From: Hephaestia caeni
GTDB lineage: Bacteria; Pseudomonadota; Alphaproteobacteria; Sphingomonadales; Sphingomonadaceae
NCBI RefSeq assembly: GCF_003550065.1
Contig: NZ_QXDC01000002.1
Coordinates: forward strand, 1 to 64,000
Length of the DNA stretch: 64,000 nucleotides
Direction: 5' to 3'
The position numbers were made by a program, and so were the translations under genes. Below the pieces are notes generated by a model. It searched no databases. It worked only from the letters and a program-made list of their open reading frames with translations, and was not told the origin of the DNA. Positions within the stretch are counted from its first letter, which is position 1. Every line of letters begins with the position of its first letter. Shown here one piece after another: positions 24,843 to 34,352 of this stretch.

Positions 24843-25154
24843 CCCGCGGACACGCGCAAATCATCCCGCGGGTTCGAACCACCTGACCAAGAACATGACG
24901 GCATTTGTATGCAACCTCCCTCCGAGCGTCGGCCGGCCGAGTTGACGGACGTGCGCGGCCAACGTCTTGGCCACCCTTTCGCACGCGGGAACGGAGTGAC
25001 TATCCGCCCCCATGATCTCCGCGCCGTATAATCACTAACCGTGATGTTGCTATTGATAAAGATGATGTGCATTATATTGTCACCGACCGCGTGACGGAAG
25101 GCAAAAACACGCGCCAGTCGCTCGGTTTTCGGGCAAAGCGACGCGTGGAGGATA
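24843..25154. other. 312-bp divergent intergenic region between MFS and MmgE/PrpD genes
   Basis: No gene is apparent. The half nearest the MmgE/PrpD gene is A/T-rich from about 25028 to 25080, unlike its surroundings. It contains TCAC-5 bp-GTGA at 25032-25044 and TTGATA (25053-25058) upstream of TATATT (25073-25078). The spacing of these boxes is poor for sigma-70, so I do not call a promoter. The region should hold control signals for the MmgE/PrpD-MFS operon. Confidence 0.5.
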
Positions 25155-26531
25155 ATGGAGCGGTTGATGGGTGCGCCTCTTTCCGACGACGGCTTCACCA
25201 CGCGCCTGCTCGATAAACTGCACCATATTCGCTTGGCGGATCTCGACCAGCGAACGCAGCAGGCCGCGCGCCACCACCTGCTCGATACGGTCGCGCTCAT
25301 CTACGGCGGTAGTCGAGAGGAAACGACCGGGATCGCGGAAGCGACGCTAGCCGCAGCCCGTCCCCCCGGCGGCCTGCCGGTGCTTGGTCGAGAACGCCGG
25401 GCGGATGTTCTGGATGCGACCTTCATCATGGCGGTCGCGGGGCATAGCCTGGAGTTCGACGACGGGTTTAGCCCGGGTGCGGCCCACCCCGGCGTGGTCA
25501 CCGTTCCGGCCGCGCTTGCGGTAGGGAACCTCGTCCATGCCAGCGGTGAGGCGGTGCTCGAGGCGATCGTCGCCGGTTACGAGACGATCACCAGTATTGC
25601 CAGAACCGCGCATCCGATGCTGCGCGGGCGTGGTTTTCACCCAACCGCGACTGCCGGCGTGTTCGCCGCTGCGGCGGCGGCCGGGCGTCTGCTGAACCTG
25701 GACGCGGACGAGCAGCGGAACGCCTTCGGCCTGGCGGCGAGTTCCGCGGGCGGTCTCGCCGCGTTCGTCCAGGGTGGCGACGACTTGAAGCGACTCCACG
25801 TCGGCCACGCTGCCCGCGAAGGCGTGTTTGCGGCGCTGCTCGCGAAGCAGGGCGCCGCCGCGCCGCCCTATGCCATCGAGGGGCCGAAGGGATTCTTTGC
25901 CGCCTTCGTCGACCGAACGGACGTTACCGGCACGGCGATCGATCAAACCTGGGGCATCACCCAATGCTACATCAAGCCCTGGCCGTGTTGCGGCAATCTA
26001 CTCTCCTCGATCGACGCGACGCTGCGCCTGCGTCGTGAGCACGGCTTCTCAGGCGAGGATGTGGCGACGCTCGAGGTCGATACCTATCGCGCGGCTGCGG
26101 ACCGCGCCGCGACTCCCTGGACGACAGCGGCCTCGGCCCAATTGTCCTTCCCATATCTACTGGCCACGGCGCTCCTTTTCGGCACCATCCGCCTGGATCA
26201 TTTCAGCGGGGCGGCGCGTGCGAACACCGATGTCGAGGCGATGGCACAGCGCTTCTCCTTCCATTCGAGCGACGCGATGAACGCGCGCTACCCTGCCGGC
26301 CGCCCGTCGCGGGTGAAGATTACACTGAAGGATGGCCGCTCCTTCGAGCGCGACGTGAATGACGCGCTCGGCTCGCCCAGCCTTCCGCTCAGCGAAGACG
26401 CATTGGCGCAAAAATTCGTTAATCTTGCGGTGATGGTCACGAATGAAACCAGCGCGCGGGCGCTTCATGCGGCATGGGCCGGCATCGCCGAGGTAGCGGA
26501 TATAGGCGTTCTCTTCGCAACGCCGCGATAG
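25155..26531 (+). CDS. MmgE/PrpD family protein
   Basis: This 458-residue protein belongs to the MmgE/PrpD family, which includes 2-methylcitrate dehydratase and cis-aconitate decarboxylase (IRG1-like). Visible marks are HHLLDTVALIYGGSREETTG near residue 40, GHSLEFDDGF near 96, the GRGFHPTATAGVFAAAAAAG region near 157, and GITQCYIKPWPCCGNLLSSI near 266. GGAGG precedes the ATG. Members act on small di- and tricarboxylic acids, by dehydration, decarboxylation or isomerisation. The gene is followed 50 bp later by an MFS transporter gene on the same strand, so the two may handle a carboxylic acid together. The substrate is not identifiable. Confidence 0.9.
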   Translation: MERLMGAPLSDDGFTTRLLDKLHHIRLADLDQRTQQAARHHLLDTVALIYGGSREETTGIAEATLAAARPPGGLPVLGRERRADVLDATFIMAVAGHSLEFDDGFSPGAAHPGVVTVPAALAVGNLVHASGEAVLEAIVAGYETITSIARTAHPMLRGRGFHPTATAGVFAAAAAAGRLLNLDADEQRNAFGLAASSAGGLAAFVQGGDDLKRLHVGHAAREGVFAALLAKQGAAAPPYAIEGPKGFFAAFVDRTDVTGTAIDQTWGITQCYIKPWPCCGNLLSSIDATLRLRREHGFSGEDVATLEVDTYRAAADRAATPWTTAASAQLSFPYLLATALLFGTIRLDHFSGAARANTDVEAMAQRFSFHSSDAMNARYPAGRPSRVKITLKDGRSFERDVNDALGSPSLPLSEDALAQKFVNLAVMVTNETSARALHAAWAGIAEVADIGVLFATPR

Positions 26532-26581
26532 CGGGCGGAATTCATCAAGCGCATCAGCCGAAAACAAGCGAAGAGGTCCAG

Positions 26582-27919
26582 ATGGAACAGCCCGGGCGAA
26601 TTGAAATGCAGGCGATGCCCCTGGCGGTGGAGCGAGCGCGGCCGAGCGCCTGGTGGGCGCTCGCGGTGCTGTTCCTGTTCTACACTTTCTCGTTCCTCGA
26701 CCGCTACATCCTGACGATGCTGGCGCCGTCGATCAAAGACGATTTGAATCTCTCCGATACGGAAATGGGGCTGATCCTCGGCGCGGCCTTCTCAATCTGC
26801 TACGCCATCTTCGGCTTGCCGCTCGGGTGGGCCGCAGATCGTTTCTCTCGACGGTGGGTGATCTTCCTGGGGGTCGGGGTCTTCGGGATAGCGACGGCTT
26901 CGACGGGACTGGCAAATTCCTTCATCGCGGTATTTGTCGTGCGAGCGTTCGTCGGGATCGGCGAGGCCGCGCTGTCTCCCGCCGCTTATTCGCTGCTGGC
27001 CGAGAAATTCCCCCGCCACCTTCTGACGACGGCAAGCTCGATCTTCAATACCGGAGCGAAGCTGGGGACCGCTGGCGCTTATGCCTTGAGCGGCGTGGCA
27101 CTGGCATATGCCGCCGGGCACCTCCCGATGCTGGCGCCGTGGCGCTTCACCTTCTTCGTCGTCGGTATTCCGGTCGCGGTGATGGCCGCGCTTGTGTTCA
27201 CCTTCGGTGAGGAGAGCCATCGCGCCAAGCGCAAGCAGCGTAATACGATTTCGATCGTGCCATATTTTCGAACCAACAGCGATCTGCTGCTGCCGATGGT
27301 CGTCGGCTTTATACTGATGGGAATGGTCGGTGGCACGCTGCTGGCATGGACGCCCAGCTATATCACGCGCCACTTCGGGTGGACGCCGATCCAGTTCGCA
27401 CCGATGTTGAGCGTGATCAGCTTGGTCGCCGCGGCCAGCCTCATCTTCAAGGGCGGCATCGTCGATTGGCTGTTCGCGCGTGGGATCAAGGACGCGCACA
27501 TTCGGTTCTACACCTGGCTCGTACTCGGGATCGCGCCGATCGCCGCCTCGATGTTCTTCATCGAAAACCCGATCGTATTCATGATAATGTACGGCATGGT
27601 ACAAGTCGTAGCCGTACCATTTTTCGTATTCGTCTCGGCGACCGTCCAGGTGGTCGCACCGCAGGAAGTCAAGGGGCAGGTGATCGCGGTCTTCCTGTTC
27701 TGTACGACCGGCATCGGCAGCGGGACCGGGCCATTCATCGCTGGTGCACTAACGGACTACGTCTTTCAGGATGAAGCAAAATTAGGATATTCGCTGGCCT
27801 CTATGATCTTTATCACTATTCCGGCCGCTTATTTCTGCCTGCGGAAAACTCTCCGACCACTTCGTGAGCGCGTAATCGCAATCGAAGAAGCGCGCGTCAT
27901 GTACGGAGCCGGACAATAA
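26582..27919 (+). CDS. MFS transporter, spinster-like family
   Basis: This 445-residue inner-membrane protein has about twelve transmembrane segments, starting with LAVLFLFYTFSFLDRYIL. The loop PLGWAADRFSRRWVIFLG and FVGIGEAALSPAAYSLLAEK match MFS transporters of the spinster type, which carry organic acids or lipids. I start it at the ATG at 26582, with GAGG at good spacing; an upstream frame overlaps the previous gene and looks artificial. It is the last gene of the catabolic island and could import the substrate across the inner membrane. No terminator with a T-run follows. Confidence 0.9.
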   Translation: MEQPGRIEMQAMPLAVERARPSAWWALAVLFLFYTFSFLDRYILTMLAPSIKDDLNLSDTEMGLILGAAFSICYAIFGLPLGWAADRFSRRWVIFLGVGVFGIATASTGLANSFIAVFVVRAFVGIGEAALSPAAYSLLAEKFPRHLLTTASSIFNTGAKLGTAGAYALSGVALAYAAGHLPMLAPWRFTFFVVGIPVAVMAALVFTFGEESHRAKRKQRNTISIVPYFRTNSDLLLPMVVGFILMGMVGGTLLAWTPSYITRHFGWTPIQFAPMLSVISLVAAASLIFKGGIVDWLFARGIKDAHIRFYTWLVLGIAPIAASMFFIENPIVFMIMYGMVQVVAVPFFVFVSATVQVVAPQEVKGQVIAVFLFCTTGIGSGTGPFIAGALTDYVFQDEAKLGYSLASMIFITIPAAYFCLRKTLRPLRERVIAIEEARVMYGAGQ

Positions 27920-28061
27920 CGCTTGAGCCGATTATTCAGCTATCCTGAGTAGCATCGGGATTCAGGCTGACGTTATCGCATCGCGGCCCGGTAGGCGCCG
28001 TCATAGGGCGTGACGCGGCCGGCTTGCAGCCTCATGGCATGAACCCGGCGGGTCTCCGTGT

Positions 28062-29735
28062 TCAACCGGCGACGAAGCGCGCGAAGTACGGCACATACGC
28101 CAGCGCCATCACGAAGAGCCCGATCAACGAGCCGAGGGCCACCGAATGGACGAAGACATAGCGCAAGATGCGCCCCTCCTGCCCGAACCACTGGGTCGCG
28201 GTAGAGGCGACGACGATGCTTTGCGCATCGATCATCTTGCCCATCACGCCGCCCGAACTGTTGGCGCTGGCCATCAGCACGGGGGCAAGGCCAAGTTGCT
28301 CCGATGTCACGCGCTGAAGATTGCCGAATAGCACGTTCGATGCGGTATCCGATCCGGTTACCGCCGTGCCGAGCCAGCCGAGCATCGTACCGAAATAGGG
28401 ATAGAGGATTCCCGTCGTCGCGAACGCGAGCCCCATCGTCGTATCGAGCCCCGAGAACCGCGTGAGATAACCGAGCGCCAGCATCGCTGCGATCGTGAGC
28501 AGCGAAGGCGTGACGGTGCGCAACGCGCGCGCATAGGTGCGCGCGATCCGCATCGGGCTGGCGCCCAACAGCAAGCCGCCGATCACCGCCGAAAGCAGGA
28601 TCGCCGATCCCGTCGCCGACAGCGGATTGAAGATATAGACCGCCGCCTCGGGCGTCGCGGCGGCGACCACGGGGGGCATCCTGGTGATTGCCCCGTCCAG
28701 ACCGGGCACGGGCAGCGCCAGCCGGAAGATGCCGTCGAGCAGCGTCTTCATCGCCGGCACGCCCCAGATGAAGACCAGCGCCGTCAGTACCAGCCAAGGC
28801 ATCCACGCTTTGCGTACGGCTTTGCGGTCCAAGGTGGTGGCCGCTTCGGTGGAGGTTGCCGCGTCGGTAACGGGGATCGGTTCGCCGTCGCGCGCGCGCC
28901 GCGCTTCGTTAACCGGCATGGTCGTTGTGGGGCGCCAGACCCGCAGGAACCCGACCAGCACCACCAGCGAGATGATGGCGGGGCCGATCGAGGCGAGCCA
29001 CGGGCCGTGGAGGTTGGAGATCAAAAGCTGCGCGACCGCATAGGTGCCCCCTGCCACGAGCGCCGCCGGCCATACCGCGAAAGCACGGCGCCAGCCGCAA
29101 TAGGCGACCATCAGCCAGAAGGGGATGAGCATGCAGAAGGGCGTCATGATCCGCCCGACCGTCGCCGACAGTTCGAGCAGCGGCAGGCCGGTGACCGAGG
29201 CGAGCGCGAGCGTCTGCACCCCCAGCGCGCCGAAGGCGACCGGTGCGGTGTTCGCGATGAGCGACAGGCCCGATGCCTGAAGCCGGGAAAAGCCGAGCCC
29301 GATCAACATGGCGCCCGTTACGGCGACGGGAGTGCCGAATCCCGCCGCGCCCTCGAAAAACGCGCCGAGGCAGAATGCGATGACAAGGAGCTGGATGCGG
29401 CTGTCTTCGCTGATCCGCGCGATCGAATCGCGCAGGATCGTGAACTGGCCGCATTCGTCGGTGAGCCGGTAGAGGAAGATGATGTTGAGCACGATCCAGC
29501 CGATCGGCAGCAGGCCGTAAGCCGCGCCGAAGGCGGCGGCGCGCATCGCCAGCCCGGCCGGCATCCCGAACGCCAGCACGGCGATCGCGCCCGCCGTCAG
29601 CAAGCCGAGCAGGGCCGCGATCGGCGCGCGGAGCTGAAAAATGCCGATGCACCCCAGCAGGACCACGATCGGCGCGGCCGCCAGGATCACCGAAAGCCAC
29701 GGTCCCACGGGATGATAGGTTTGTGCCCACTCCAT
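28062..29735 (-). CDS. L-lactate permease (LldP/GlcA) family transporter
   Basis: This 557-residue protein is almost wholly hydrophobic, with about fourteen segments, and carries the LldP family signature GAAGFGTPVAVTGAMLIGLG. Family members import lactate, glycolate and related 2-hydroxy acids with protons. GGGGG precedes the ATG. It follows the glycerate kinase gene by 33 bp on the same strand, which points to D-glycerate or another 2-hydroxy acid as cargo. A cytoplasmic loop near residues 255-290 is rich in charged residues and threonine. Confidence 0.9.
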   Translation of the reverse strand: MEWAQTYHPVGPWLSVILAAAPIVVLLGCIGIFQLRAPIAALLGLLTAGAIAVLAFGMPAGLAMRAAAFGAAYGLLPIGWIVLNIIFLYRLTDECGQFTILRDSIARISEDSRIQLLVIAFCLGAFFEGAAGFGTPVAVTGAMLIGLGFSRLQASGLSLIANTAPVAFGALGVQTLALASVTGLPLLELSATVGRIMTPFCMLIPFWLMVAYCGWRRAFAVWPAALVAGGTYAVAQLLISNLHGPWLASIGPAIISLVVLVGFLRVWRPTTTMPVNEARRARDGEPIPVTDAATSTEAATTLDRKAVRKAWMPWLVLTALVFIWGVPAMKTLLDGIFRLALPVPGLDGAITRMPPVVAAATPEAAVYIFNPLSATGSAILLSAVIGGLLLGASPMRIARTYARALRTVTPSLLTIAAMLALGYLTRFSGLDTTMGLAFATTGILYPYFGTMLGWLGTAVTGSDTASNVLFGNLQRVTSEQLGLAPVLMASANSSGGVMGKMIDAQSIVVASTATQWFGQEGRILRYVFVHSVALGSLIGLFVMALAYVPYFARFVAG

Positions 29736-29768
29736 GATATCCCCCTGGTTCGCGGTATCTGCGTGTCG

Positions 29769-31052
29769 TTATGCGCCCTCGATCACGATGGCGCGCAGGT
29801 CGTTGACGTTGGTGCGTGTCGGGCCTGTCACCACGAGATCGCCCAAGGCATCGAAAAAGCCGTAGGCGTTGTTCGAATCGAGCATGGCCCGCGCGTCGAG
29901 GCCCGCCGCGCCGGCCCGTGCCAGCGTATCGGGCGTGACGATCGCACCGGCATTGTCTTCGGTGCCGTCGATACCGTCGGTGTCGCCGGCGATCGCGTAG
30001 ATTCGCGGCGCGCCTTCCAGCGCAAGGGCAAGGCCCAGCAGATATTCCAGGTTGCGGCCGCCGCGTCCGTCACGATTGGTGACGCGCACCGTCGTTTCGC
30101 CGCCCGAGAGGATGACGCGCTTCTGCCCGTCGGCGGCGACGCGGCGCGCAAGCGCGGCATGACCGGCGCCGAGATGGCGCGCCTCCGCCTGCAAATGGTC
30201 GCCCAGATCCATGACCTTGTAGCCGCGGCCCTCGGCCAGCCTGCGCGCGGCGTTGAGGGCATCGCGCGCCACGGCGATGACACGCACGGTGCCCCCGGCA
30301 AGACCGAGGGCGTCGTAAGGCGGCGTCTCGTTCGCGGGATCGTCGAGCGCGGCGATAACGTTGGATGGAATGTCGAAGGCGTACCGCGCGACGATCTCGC
30401 GGGCCATTGCCAGCGTCGTGGTGTCGGCAACGGTGGGGCCGCTGGCGACAAACGATGGGTCGTCGCCCGGAACGTCGGAAATGATGAGTGTTTCTACCTG
30501 CGCAGGCGCTGCAGCCACCGCCAGCCGGCCGCCCTTGATCAGCGACAGGTGCTTGCGCACGCTGTTCATCTCTCCGATCGTCGCACCCGACCGCAGCAGC
30601 GCCTGGGTGACGATTTGCTTGTCCGCGAGCGAAATTCCCGGCACCGGTAACGCCAGCAGCGCCGATCCGCCGCCCGACACCAGCATCAGCAACCGATCCG
30701 AATGCCCCAGCGCGCTCGCCAGTGCGAGCGCGCGCCGCGCCGCATAAAGGCTCTCATCGTCGGGCACCGGATGCCCGGCTTCGATCACCTCGAAATCTGC
30801 CGGCAGGTCGTGTGGTGGGCCCGAATGGCCGTGGCGCGTGATGACGAGCCCCGTCACCGGGCCTTGCAGCCGCTTTGCCGCCTCCGACGCCATCGCCGCG
30901 CCCGCCTTGCCGAGCGCGATCATCAGAGTGCGACCATTGATTGGGCCGTCGCCGATCGCCGGGGGCACGCAACGCTCTGCCGATACGGCCGCGACCGCCT
31001 CGTCGAACAGGCTGCGTGCGAATGCGCGAACGGACTCGTCGGGATGCGTCAT
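29769..31052 (-). CDS. glycerate 2-kinase, type 2 (DUF4147/MOFRL) family
   Basis: This 427-residue cytoplasmic enzyme belongs to the MOFRL-domain glycerate kinases (formerly labelled hydroxypyruvate reductase), which phosphorylate D-glycerate to 2-phosphoglycerate. Marks are MIALGKAGAAMASEAAKRL near residue 45, VISDVPGDDPSFVASGPTVAD near 192, VILSGGETTVRV near 310, and IAGDTDGIDGTEDNAGAIV near 353. The permease gene follows it closely. The kinase gives the imported acid a direct entry into glycolysis. The gene is 194 bp downstream of a gene for an exported protein on the same strand. Confidence 0.9.
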   Translation of the reverse strand: MTHPDESVRAFARSLFDEAVAAVSAERCVPPAIGDGPINGRTLMIALGKAGAAMASEAAKRLQGPVTGLVITRHGHSGPPHDLPADFEVIEAGHPVPDDESLYAARRALALASALGHSDRLLMLVSGGGSALLALPVPGISLADKQIVTQALLRSGATIGEMNSVRKHLSLIKGGRLAVAAAPAQVETLIISDVPGDDPSFVASGPTVADTTTLAMAREIVARYAFDIPSNVIAALDDPANETPPYDALGLAGGTVRVIAVARDALNAARRLAEGRGYKVMDLGDHLQAEARHLGAGHAALARRVAADGQKRVILSGGETTVRVTNRDGRGGRNLEYLLGLALALEGAPRIYAIAGDTDGIDGTEDNAGAIVTPDTLARAGAAGLDARAMLDSNNAYGFFDALGDLVVTGPTRTNVNDLRAIVIEGA

Positions 31053-31246
31053 GCAGTTATCGATATTACCGTTTGGTGCGCCTGGAGGAACGGCGGACGG
31101 TCGATCCCAATCGTGTCCGCGCTATCACGTTCGTCCCCTCGCCAAGCGGCCCGTTCGGCCCTGGCAATGTCTTCCCACGATTGATCGCCGAGCGAACAGA
31201 GCGATCCGGTGCAACTCCGTGTTGCCGTGTTCGGCCGACGCGCTGA

Positions 31247-32116
31247 TCAAGGGGTGACGGGCACCGGCGGCACCCGGCTGGCGACAACGGTGTTGGTCGC
31301 GCGATCGAGCGACCAGAGCACGCGCGGCTGGGTTCGATCCCAGGCGATCGCCTGCCCGGCCGTGGGCAGGGCGACGGTGGCGACGTGTTCGAGCACCGAT
31401 CCGGCTTTGGGCAGGCGCATCACATAGGCTTCGGGCCGATCGTGCCCGGTCACGTAAAGCAGCCCGTCGTCGCCCCATGACCCGCCCGAATTGCTCATCG
31501 GCGCGAACCGGGCGAGCACGGCATCGGGAAACAGCCACGAACCCGTGGCGCGGAAGTGGGAATCGAAGCGCACCAGGCGGGTCCAGCGATTGTCGTGGCC
31601 CGGTTCGCCGCCGCGTTCGACGGGATAGTTGGCGAAGCCGCCGTACCAATCATCGCCCTTGCGCTCGATCCAGGTGAGCGAGCCGGGTATCGGGGGCAGG
31701 GCGATGCTGCGGACGTGCCGCAGCGTGGCGGTGTCGAAAACCTCGATCACGCTCGCCATCGGCACCGACGGATGGTTGGAGGCCGCGCAGATCAGTTCGC
31801 GATCCTCCACGACGCACGAATTCATGTGTGGGAACAGCGCGCGCGGGCCTTCCCACTGCGCCACGCGTCGCCCGGTCTTCCGATCATATTTGCCGATGCG
31901 GTTGTTGGCGTTGGGGTAAAAATACTCCTTGTCCGCGGCCACGCCCTGACGCGCCTCGGCCGCCGGCCAACGCACCAGTTCGACCGCCGTGACCGACGGC
32001 ACGGCGGTGGCCGCGGGATCGGGCGCGCGGGCTTCCTGCGCGCTGGCGGGCAGTGCCATTATCGATGCCCCGGCCAGCAGCGCGAAGGCCAGTATCGCGT
32101 GTGTCGTCCGGTTCAT
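31247..32116 (-). CDS. exported propeller-like protein of unknown function
   Basis: I do not recognise a specific family. The 289-residue protein starts with a Sec signal peptide (MNRTTHAILAFALLAGASIM, cleavage after PASAQ near residue 26). The mature part shows repeats of short beta-rich blocks with WD/YD-like ends (RIGKYDRKTGRRVAQWEG, VIEVFDTATLRHVRSIALPP, AIAWDRTQPRVLWSLDRATN), as in six- or seven-bladed propellers of the SMP-30/gluconolactonase or NHL type. The ATG at 32116 has GGAGG at ideal spacing. It heads the glycerate operon and is divergent from the LysR gene, so a periplasmic lactonase or substrate-binding role would make sense but is unproven. Confidence 0.75.
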   Translation of the reverse strand: MNRTTHAILAFALLAGASIMALPASAQEARAPDPAATAVPSVTAVELVRWPAAEARQGVAADKEYFYPNANNRIGKYDRKTGRRVAQWEGPRALFPHMNSCVVEDRELICAASNHPSVPMASVIEVFDTATLRHVRSIALPPIPGSLTWIERKGDDWYGGFANYPVERGGEPGHDNRWTRLVRFDSHFRATGSWLFPDAVLARFAPMSNSGGSWGDDGLLYVTGHDRPEAYVMRLPKAGSVLEHVATVALPTAGQAIAWDRTQPRVLWSLDRATNTVVASRVPPVPVTP

Positions 32117-32269
32117 CTGCATCCTCCCATCGGGCGGGTATCCACACCGGCCAGTCCGATTGTGCGCTGCAAGCGCCCGGCGCGAGAAGCGATCGCTCCG
32201 CAACTTGGTGTTCTCGATCGTGCAACGATCGAGAGTGGCGGCGAACCTTGTATATTCGTAAGGTACGCT

Positions 32270-33181
32270 GTGATCGAAACCGCTGATCTTCTGGTCTTCA
32301 CCCGCGTGGTCGAACTGGAAAGCCTGACCCGGGCGGCGCAGATCATGGGCGTTCCCAAATCGACGATCAGCCGGCGGCTGACGCGGCTTGAAGAAAAGCT
32401 TGGCGTGCGGCTTCTCCACCGTACCACGCACGGGATCATCACCACCGAGCAAGGTGTGGTCTTCTTCGACTATGCCGCGCGCTGCCTGGGCGTGCTGCGC
32501 GATGGGACCAACGCCGTGCAGGCGGCGATGACGCGTCCCCAGGGATTGCTGCGCATCTCCGTGCCGCATGAACTGGACCGCAGCCTGCTCGCGCCGATGC
32601 TGAGCGCATATCTCAAAACCTATCCCGATGTGCGGTTGGTGACCGTTCTGTCGAATGAAACCACCGATCATTTCCGCGACGGGTTCGATCTCGCGATCGT
32701 CGCGGACACGCTGCCGCTGGCCGAGGCATCGCTGATGACCACCAAGCTGGGCACCACAGAATACGGCCTGTACGCGGCACCGGAATATCTCGAGCAGCAT
32801 GGCTTTCCGCAAAGCCACGTCGATCTGCCGCGCTTCGACCTGCTGGCGTGGGGCACCGTCGATGCCAAGGCGCAGTGGCAACTTACCCACGGAAGCTACG
32901 ACGTCACGGTCGAATTCCGGCCGCGCCTGGCGTGCAACGATCTTGTGCTGCTGCGCCAATCGGTGCTGTCGGGATTGGGGATCGCGGCGCTGCCGGCCTT
33001 CATTTGCAAACACGATCTGGCCGAAGGGCGGATGGTGGAGGTACTGACCGGGTGGCGCCCGCCGGGAAGCAGCTTCTTCGCGGTTTTTCCGCTTCAGCAG
33101 ACGATGCCGGCGAGGGTGCGCACCTTCATCGATTTCCTGGTGGAGCGGCTGCGGCCCACCTTATCGTGGGAAGTCGACTGA
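32270..33181 (+). CDS. LysR-family transcriptional regulator of the glycerate operon
   Basis: This 303-residue regulator begins with a winged helix (LTRAAQIMGVPKSTISRRLT, residues about 19-38, then RLEEKLGVRLLHRTTHGI) and continues into an effector-binding domain (GLLRISVPHELDRSLLAPML onward). Start is a GTG at 32270 with AAGG upstream; much longer in-frame extensions have no protein character. It is divergent from the exported protein-glycerate kinase-permease set across 153 bp, the classic LysR arrangement, and probably activates that set in response to a hydroxy acid. Confidence 0.92.
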   Translation: MIETADLLVFTRVVELESLTRAAQIMGVPKSTISRRLTRLEEKLGVRLLHRTTHGIITTEQGVVFFDYAARCLGVLRDGTNAVQAAMTRPQGLLRISVPHELDRSLLAPMLSAYLKTYPDVRLVTVLSNETTDHFRDGFDLAIVADTLPLAEASLMTTKLGTTEYGLYAAPEYLEQHGFPQSHVDLPRFDLLAWGTVDAKAQWQLTHGSYDVTVEFRPRLACNDLVLLRQSVLSGLGIAALPAFICKHDLAEGRMVEVLTGWRPPGSSFFAVFPLQQTMPARVRTFIDFLVERLRPTLSWEVD

Positions 33182-33305
33182 GCGCCGCGCGGTGATAGCA
33201 GTTCGGAAGCGACGCGGGATGGCCGAGCGAGCTTTCCGCCTTCCACAGCGTTCACGCCGACAGACGGCATAGCGCGACGGACAGCAAGCCGGTAATGCCG
33301 GCGGG

Positions 33306-34352
33306 ATGACGGCAGGCTTCCCGCGGTGGGCGTTCAAGACGATGGTCGTCGGGCTGGCGGTGTTGCTCGCCGGTTGTGCGTCGCTGCCGCCGCCTAGGCT
33401 GGCGCCGGTGGCCGGCGCGGCCGGGCCGGTGATCGTCACGGCGGCGGACGGCGAGCACCGCACCACGCTGACGGTGCTGACCTTTAACATCGAAGGGTTG
33501 GGCTGGCCGGCACGCAAGGGCCGGGGGCCATCGCTACAGCGGATCAGTGCGGTGCTTGGCGAGATGGCGGCGCAGGGCCATGCGCCCGATATCATCCTGA
33601 TCCAGGAAATGTTCAGCCCGGCGGCGGTGCGCGCGGTTGAAACCATGCCTTATGCCAATGCCGTTTTCGGGCCGTCGCGAACGCAGAAGCCGGCGTTGTC
33701 CGTCGCCGGCCGGATGGGCGGCCCCTTTGTCCGGGGCAAGGGGGAGATCGGCATTCATCTGGTACCCAGCGGTCTTGCCATCCTCAGCCGCTATCCGATC
33801 GTTGCCAGTCGGTCGGAACCCTTCGGCAGTCGCCGCTGCGCCGGGATCGATTGCCTGAGCAACAAGGGGGTTTTGCACGCCCGGATCCACATCCCCGGCG
33901 TTCCGCAGCCGGTCGATCTGTTCAATACCCACATGAATTCGCAAGGCGCCTCGGGCGTTTCGCCGCAGCGCCATCGCGCGGCCCATCATTTGCAAACCGC
34001 TGTGCTGAGCGATTTTATCGACCGGGTGGCACACCGCGATATGCCGCTGATTCTGGGCGGTGATTTCAACATGCGCCACGATCAGTTGCGCTTCCTGCGG
34101 TTCCGCCAGAGCCAGCCGCTGGCACTCGTCCATCAATATTGTGTCGAGCAGCCGGCAAGGTGCGACGTGCGGATGTCGTGGGACGGCGACGAGCCGTGGA
34201 TGGACACGCAGGATCTGCAATTGTTCGATTCGGGCGCAGCGGTGTCGATCACCCCGATAAGGGTTGAATCGCTGTTCGACGGATCACCGGACAGTCCACG
34301 CTTGTCCGACCATGACGGGTTTCTGGTTACCTACCGGTTGAACTGGCGCTAA
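33306..34352 (+). CDS. lipoprotein of the endonuclease/exonuclease/phosphatase fold
   Basis: This 348-residue protein has a lipoprotein signal (LLAGC, Cys24), so it should be anchored in a membrane facing the periplasm. The catalytic marks of the DNase I/exonuclease III/neutral sphingomyelinase fold are present: LTFNIEGLG near residue 60, ILIQEMF near 98, LFNTHMNSQG near 205, LGGDFNMR near 251, and SDHDGFL near 336. It may hydrolyse phosphodiester or phospholipid head groups outside the cytoplasm. Its stop overlaps the stop of the convergent efflux gene by 4 bases. Confidence 0.87.
   Translation: MTAGFPRWAFKTMVVGLAVLLAGCASLPPPRLAPVAGAAGPVIVTAADGEHRTTLTVLTFNIEGLGWPARKGRGPSLQRISAVLGEMAAQGHAPDIILIQEMFSPAAVRAVETMPYANAVFGPSRTQKPALSVAGRMGGPFVRGKGEIGIHLVPSGLAILSRYPIVASRSEPFGSRRCAGIDCLSNKGVLHARIHIPGVPQPVDLFNTHMNSQGASGVSPQRHRAAHHLQTAVLSDFIDRVAHRDMPLILGGDFNMRHDQLRFLRFRQSQPLALVHQYCVEQPARCDVRMSWDGDEPWMDTQDLQLFDSGAAVSITPIRVESLFDGSPDSPRLSDHDGFLVTYRLNWR

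Noticed and set aside
27940..27980. CCTGA/TCAGG hairpin after the MFS gene as a terminator
   Set aside because: The stem is only 5 bp with a long loop and no T-run.
29007..30650. 547-codon plus-strand open frame opposite the permease and glycerate kinase genes
   Set aside because: It spans two recognised minus-strand genes and their junction, and its translation is Arg/Asp/Gln-rich without any domain.
31556..32269. In-frame upstream extension of the LysR gene at 32270
   Set aside because: The extension lies opposite the exported propeller gene and has no protein character; the GTG at 32270 gives a normal LysR N-terminus.
32117..33013. Long upstream extension of the exported propeller gene into the LysR region
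   Set aside because: It is antisense to the LysR gene, and the ATG at 32116 with GGAGG starts directly at a signal peptide.
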